From positions 3,951,460-4,015,459 of the forward strand of contig NC_049993.1 of the NCBI RefSeq assembly GCF_000003815.2: a stretch of DNA of 64,000 bases. Direction: 5' to 3'. Both the position numbers and the translations under genes were made by a program. The stretch's first letter is position 1, and every line of letters begins with the position of its first letter. The notes under the pieces are model-generated. The model saw only the letters and a program-made list of their open reading frames with translations. It made no database searches and was not told the origin of the DNA. This document shows positions 62,301 through 64,000 of this stretch, piece after piece. Source of the stretch: Branchiostoma floridae (taxonomy: Eukaryota; Chordata; Leptocardii; Amphioxiformes; Branchiostomatidae).

Positions 62301-63410
62301 GCTTAAAGACCAATTAGGTGTACCCTGTGAAAAGCACTAAGGAAGTACTCCCTACTGTGACCATCCCAGCAGCTAGAGTCGTGAATTGACCCCTATAAAT
62401 ACATAAACTAATAAATATCCCAGACTGTCTACACACTGGAAACAAAGGCAGGGACAGATTAGCATAAAATACTGGTCAAAAATTCAAATATATTTCTTTA
62501 CTGGTTTTCAAGGAAACACGATCAAACCCGGCAGAATTATCAAGATAGTTGAAACAAAGTTACATAATCGAGGTCCTAATAAAAGCAACTTTCAAATTTT
62601 GGGAAACTAACCTTGTGTTCAAATTGAAACTTTCAAGTCTGCTCTGCCAACTTTGTATCAAAGTGTCTTTTTGTATCTACACATGATTGCAACTTGAAAA
62701 TCTTCCTTATAACTGAATTAGCTCTGATATTTATGTGTCTAGAAATATGGCTAATAATGTGGTGTCTGTTCGCAAGTGTACCAACAGGGGCTATGTAGAC
62801 TGTACATGTAACTGTCAGTTATGTCTCACAGTACCAGAGTAAGACAAGCCAGCATTTTCATTACTTTATATTCTGGGTTAGGTAAAGCTTTATGTATAAT
62901 CATACTTTACTACCTAAAGTAGTATCCTAATATCAAAATTGAATTGAAAATAAACTTGTGTTGGTCAGCCATCTCAGTCAGCCTTCCCCGATGTGAACTC
63001 CACCACAGTCGACAGAAGACTGGGCTCTAGTAGTTTACGTTAGTCGAATTTATATGGTGGTTTTAAAGTACGGGGTTGGTGTTTAAATTGCTTCTTGGAC
63101 CCACTTTACTCATACAGCACTGGGCAGGATGTTTCATATCATAGAATATTTTAATGAGGATATTACGTTAGATACACAAATGTAAGCCATGTATTCTAAA
63201 ACCCTTGTTCCTATTTTGAGTTTGCTTTACTTTTTAGATCAAGCTGATCATTATTCATTAACATATAACATAGATCGTTTACCTTGATGATTAGTGTAAC
63301 ATCATGTACTACCTCCCTGTCCAGTCCTCTAACCACAGACAGCTCTCCTGTTTGTCCATCGATGCTGAAATAGACCAACAGGTCTGACAGGTCTGTTGGT
63401 ATTGCGGACG
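53341..63410 (-). CDS. Cadherin-domain receptor tyrosine kinase B (3' part; 5' exons beyond the window)
   Basis: Paralog of RTK-A. Exons from the 3' end: 53,341-53,415, 53,695-53,794, 54,427-54,523, 55,160-55,271, 55,700-55,813, 56,054-56,235, 56,758-56,868, 57,064-57,238, 57,411-57,455 (donor lost), 57,688-57,741, 58,201-58,247, 58,360-58,470, 58,864-58,919, 59,179-59,372, 59,791-59,952, 60,376-60,507, 61,903-62,076 and 63,283-63,410. Each has exactly the length of its A counterpart. It keeps cadherin linkers (DENDNNP, DANDNRP), a membrane span, [17 protein letters not shown], a normal WMAPES and the tail DYIDL...YTSL. The exon 19 donor is AT instead of GT, so the TYQGL exon may be skipped. 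The equivalents of exons 1-9 lie to the right of 64,000. No stop or frameshift seen. Confidence 0.88.
53870..54056. repeat. Copy of the interspersed repeat in RTK-B intron 26
   Basis: Starts AGAGTTCGGAGATCTCATGCC and ends with a CACAGACAGACACAGAGACAC run, then ATACCTC...GGAGGTAAC, the same start and end modules as at 45.7-48.4 kb. Short (~185 bp) and absent from the same intron of RTK-A. Confidence 0.55.
54273..54367. mobile_element. 95-bp snap-back MITE in RTK-B intron 25
   Basis: CTAGCCTGGTATCCAA at 54,273 pairs with TTGGATACCAGGCTAG at 54,352-54,367. The arms continue through TATTATAGCTC and GAGACTC to a loop of about 12 nt. Not present in RTK-A intron 25. Confidence 0.75.
60752..61330 (+). 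mobile_element. 5'-truncated non-LTR retrotransposon (LINE) 3' fragment in RTK-B intron 11
   Basis: Flanked by a perfect 11-bp target duplication GTCTAGATCAA (60,741-60,751 and 61,331-61,341). The insert is open throughout (191 codons to TGA at 61,322). It encodes the C-terminal end of a LINE reverse transcriptase polyprotein: LYGCETW, then [10 protein letters not shown] and [11 protein letters not shown], motifs common at the end of jockey/RTE-like ORF2. The 3' end is a (TGAG)n tail. It lies antisense to RTK-B and is absent from the paralogous intron of RTK-A. Truncation means it cannot encode an active element. Intact frame and duplication indicate a young insertion. Confidence 0.85.
62308..63130. 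mobile_element. ~820-bp insertion of unknown type in RTK-B intron 10
   Basis: The flanks (TACCTAGTA(T/C)CATT on the left, CATGTATTCTAAAA on the right) match RTK-A intron 10, which is only 423 bp long; the extra sequence is B-specific. No terminal repeats, domain or coding frame were recognised, so ends are approximate and identity is open. Confidence 0.45.
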
Positions 63411-63771
63411 CTGCAAATGGGATTTTAAACGACAGCATTGACATAGATATTCATTCCAGATCTAACTATACTTAGATTCGATATAATTGTTTTCCCTTTG
63501 ATGTAACCATTTTAATACAATTAGAGGTGTTATCAATAGTGATAATCATGTACCATTGACTAATTGAATATAGAATACTCTTTGATCATAACTCTTGAAA
63601 ACACAGAAAACACGTACCTCCAAATCTTCAGCTTCTGGTCAGTGCATCTTGACAACGTAATGGCCTGGTCTCGCGTGATTTGTTCATTTTGTTACTTCTT
63701 TTACAATTTGCAAAATGATAATTTTTCCGACTTGCAAATTGATGCGTGTGTGGAAGTTGTCCTTATATTAT

Positions 63772-64000
63772 CATATAGCCAGGCGCCGCGGACCAATCAG
63801 AAGGCCCCGTTCCACGTTGGTTATGACGCCGTAACACGTAGATTCCGGCCAGGCAGGTGCAAATTAACACCAGTGGTGTTAATTCATTTTGAATTAACAC
63901 CGGTGCGGGTGTTAATTCATTTTGACCAATCAAAAGGAACGAAAGAAAGGTATATGCAGGCATTGGCCAATAAAAAGGAGCAAAACATATGCCGGAGCAG
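63772..64000. mobile_element. Second copy of the TATTATCATATAGCC element, cut by the window edge
   Basis: Begins TATTATCATATAGCCAGGCG and follows the 34,563 element through CCGCGGACCAATCAGAAGG, ACGTTGGTTATGACGCCG and GGAGC(G/A)AAACATATGCC. It contains internal AATTAACACC(A/G)GTG repeats. The homologous point in RTK-A (about 40,553) is unoccupied. It displaces the exon 9 equivalent of RTK-B out of the window. Confidence 0.7.

Overview
This window is animal nuclear DNA, most likely from a lancelet (Branchiostoma). It has short exons with GT-AG introns of a few hundred bases, low coding density and many short transposons. It carries gene families that lancelets have expanded: alternating-type C2H2 fingers, fibrinogen-domain lectins, LRR membrane proteins, and receptor tyrosine kinases with cadherin ectodomains. 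The species call is inference; no marker sequence was searched.

Layout. (1) 862-9852, plus strand: a complete 8-exon gene for a type II membrane protein. It has a tyrosine-motif cytoplasmic tail, one membrane segment, a Thr/Ala stalk and a C-terminal fibrinogen-related domain. Its introns hold a nested TTAA-flanked (piggyBac-type) MITE. (2) 13293-14715, plus: a 14-finger C2H2 gene broken by an insertion with a 17-bp target duplication, a frameshift and a stop. (3) 17459-20668, plus: an intronless LRR transmembrane protein behind a TATA box, with a very long tail of 28-residue repeats. (4) 25.7-43.8 kb: 'unit A', an 8-finger ZNF gene (plus) followed by a cadherin receptor tyrosine kinase (minus). 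All 27 coding exons of the kinase can be placed; the lengths sum to 2961 nt, giving 986 aa with no frame conflict. (5) 44-48.7 kb: repeat-rich spacer. (6) 48.7-64 kb: 'unit B', a tandem duplicate of unit A with a 10-finger ZNF and a second cadherin RTK that runs off the right edge. Every B exon inside the window has exactly the length of its A counterpart.

Comparing A with B gives an internal control. It shows empty and filled sites for several mobile elements: a 2.2 kb palindrome-rich element upstream of ZNF-A, a 579-bp LINE 3' fragment with perfect 11-bp target duplications in RTK-B, and fold-back MITEs. It also exposes functional divergence: the kinase APE motif reads ALE in copy A, and copy B has lost the splice donor of a 45-nt juxtamembrane exon.

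The most interesting point is signalling logic. Both RTKs end in a sequence that fits the full ITAM consensus (E-x-x-YIDL-x7-YTSL). They also carry YxxL/V motifs next to the membrane. The FReD protein has repeated (L/I)-Y-(E)-(D/N) motifs, and the LRR protein has repeated RR(T/A)SLP and YWEIPD motifs. Three unrelated ectodomain types with multi-phosphosite tails therefore sit within 64 kb. A shared defence or recognition role is an inference, not something the sequence proves.
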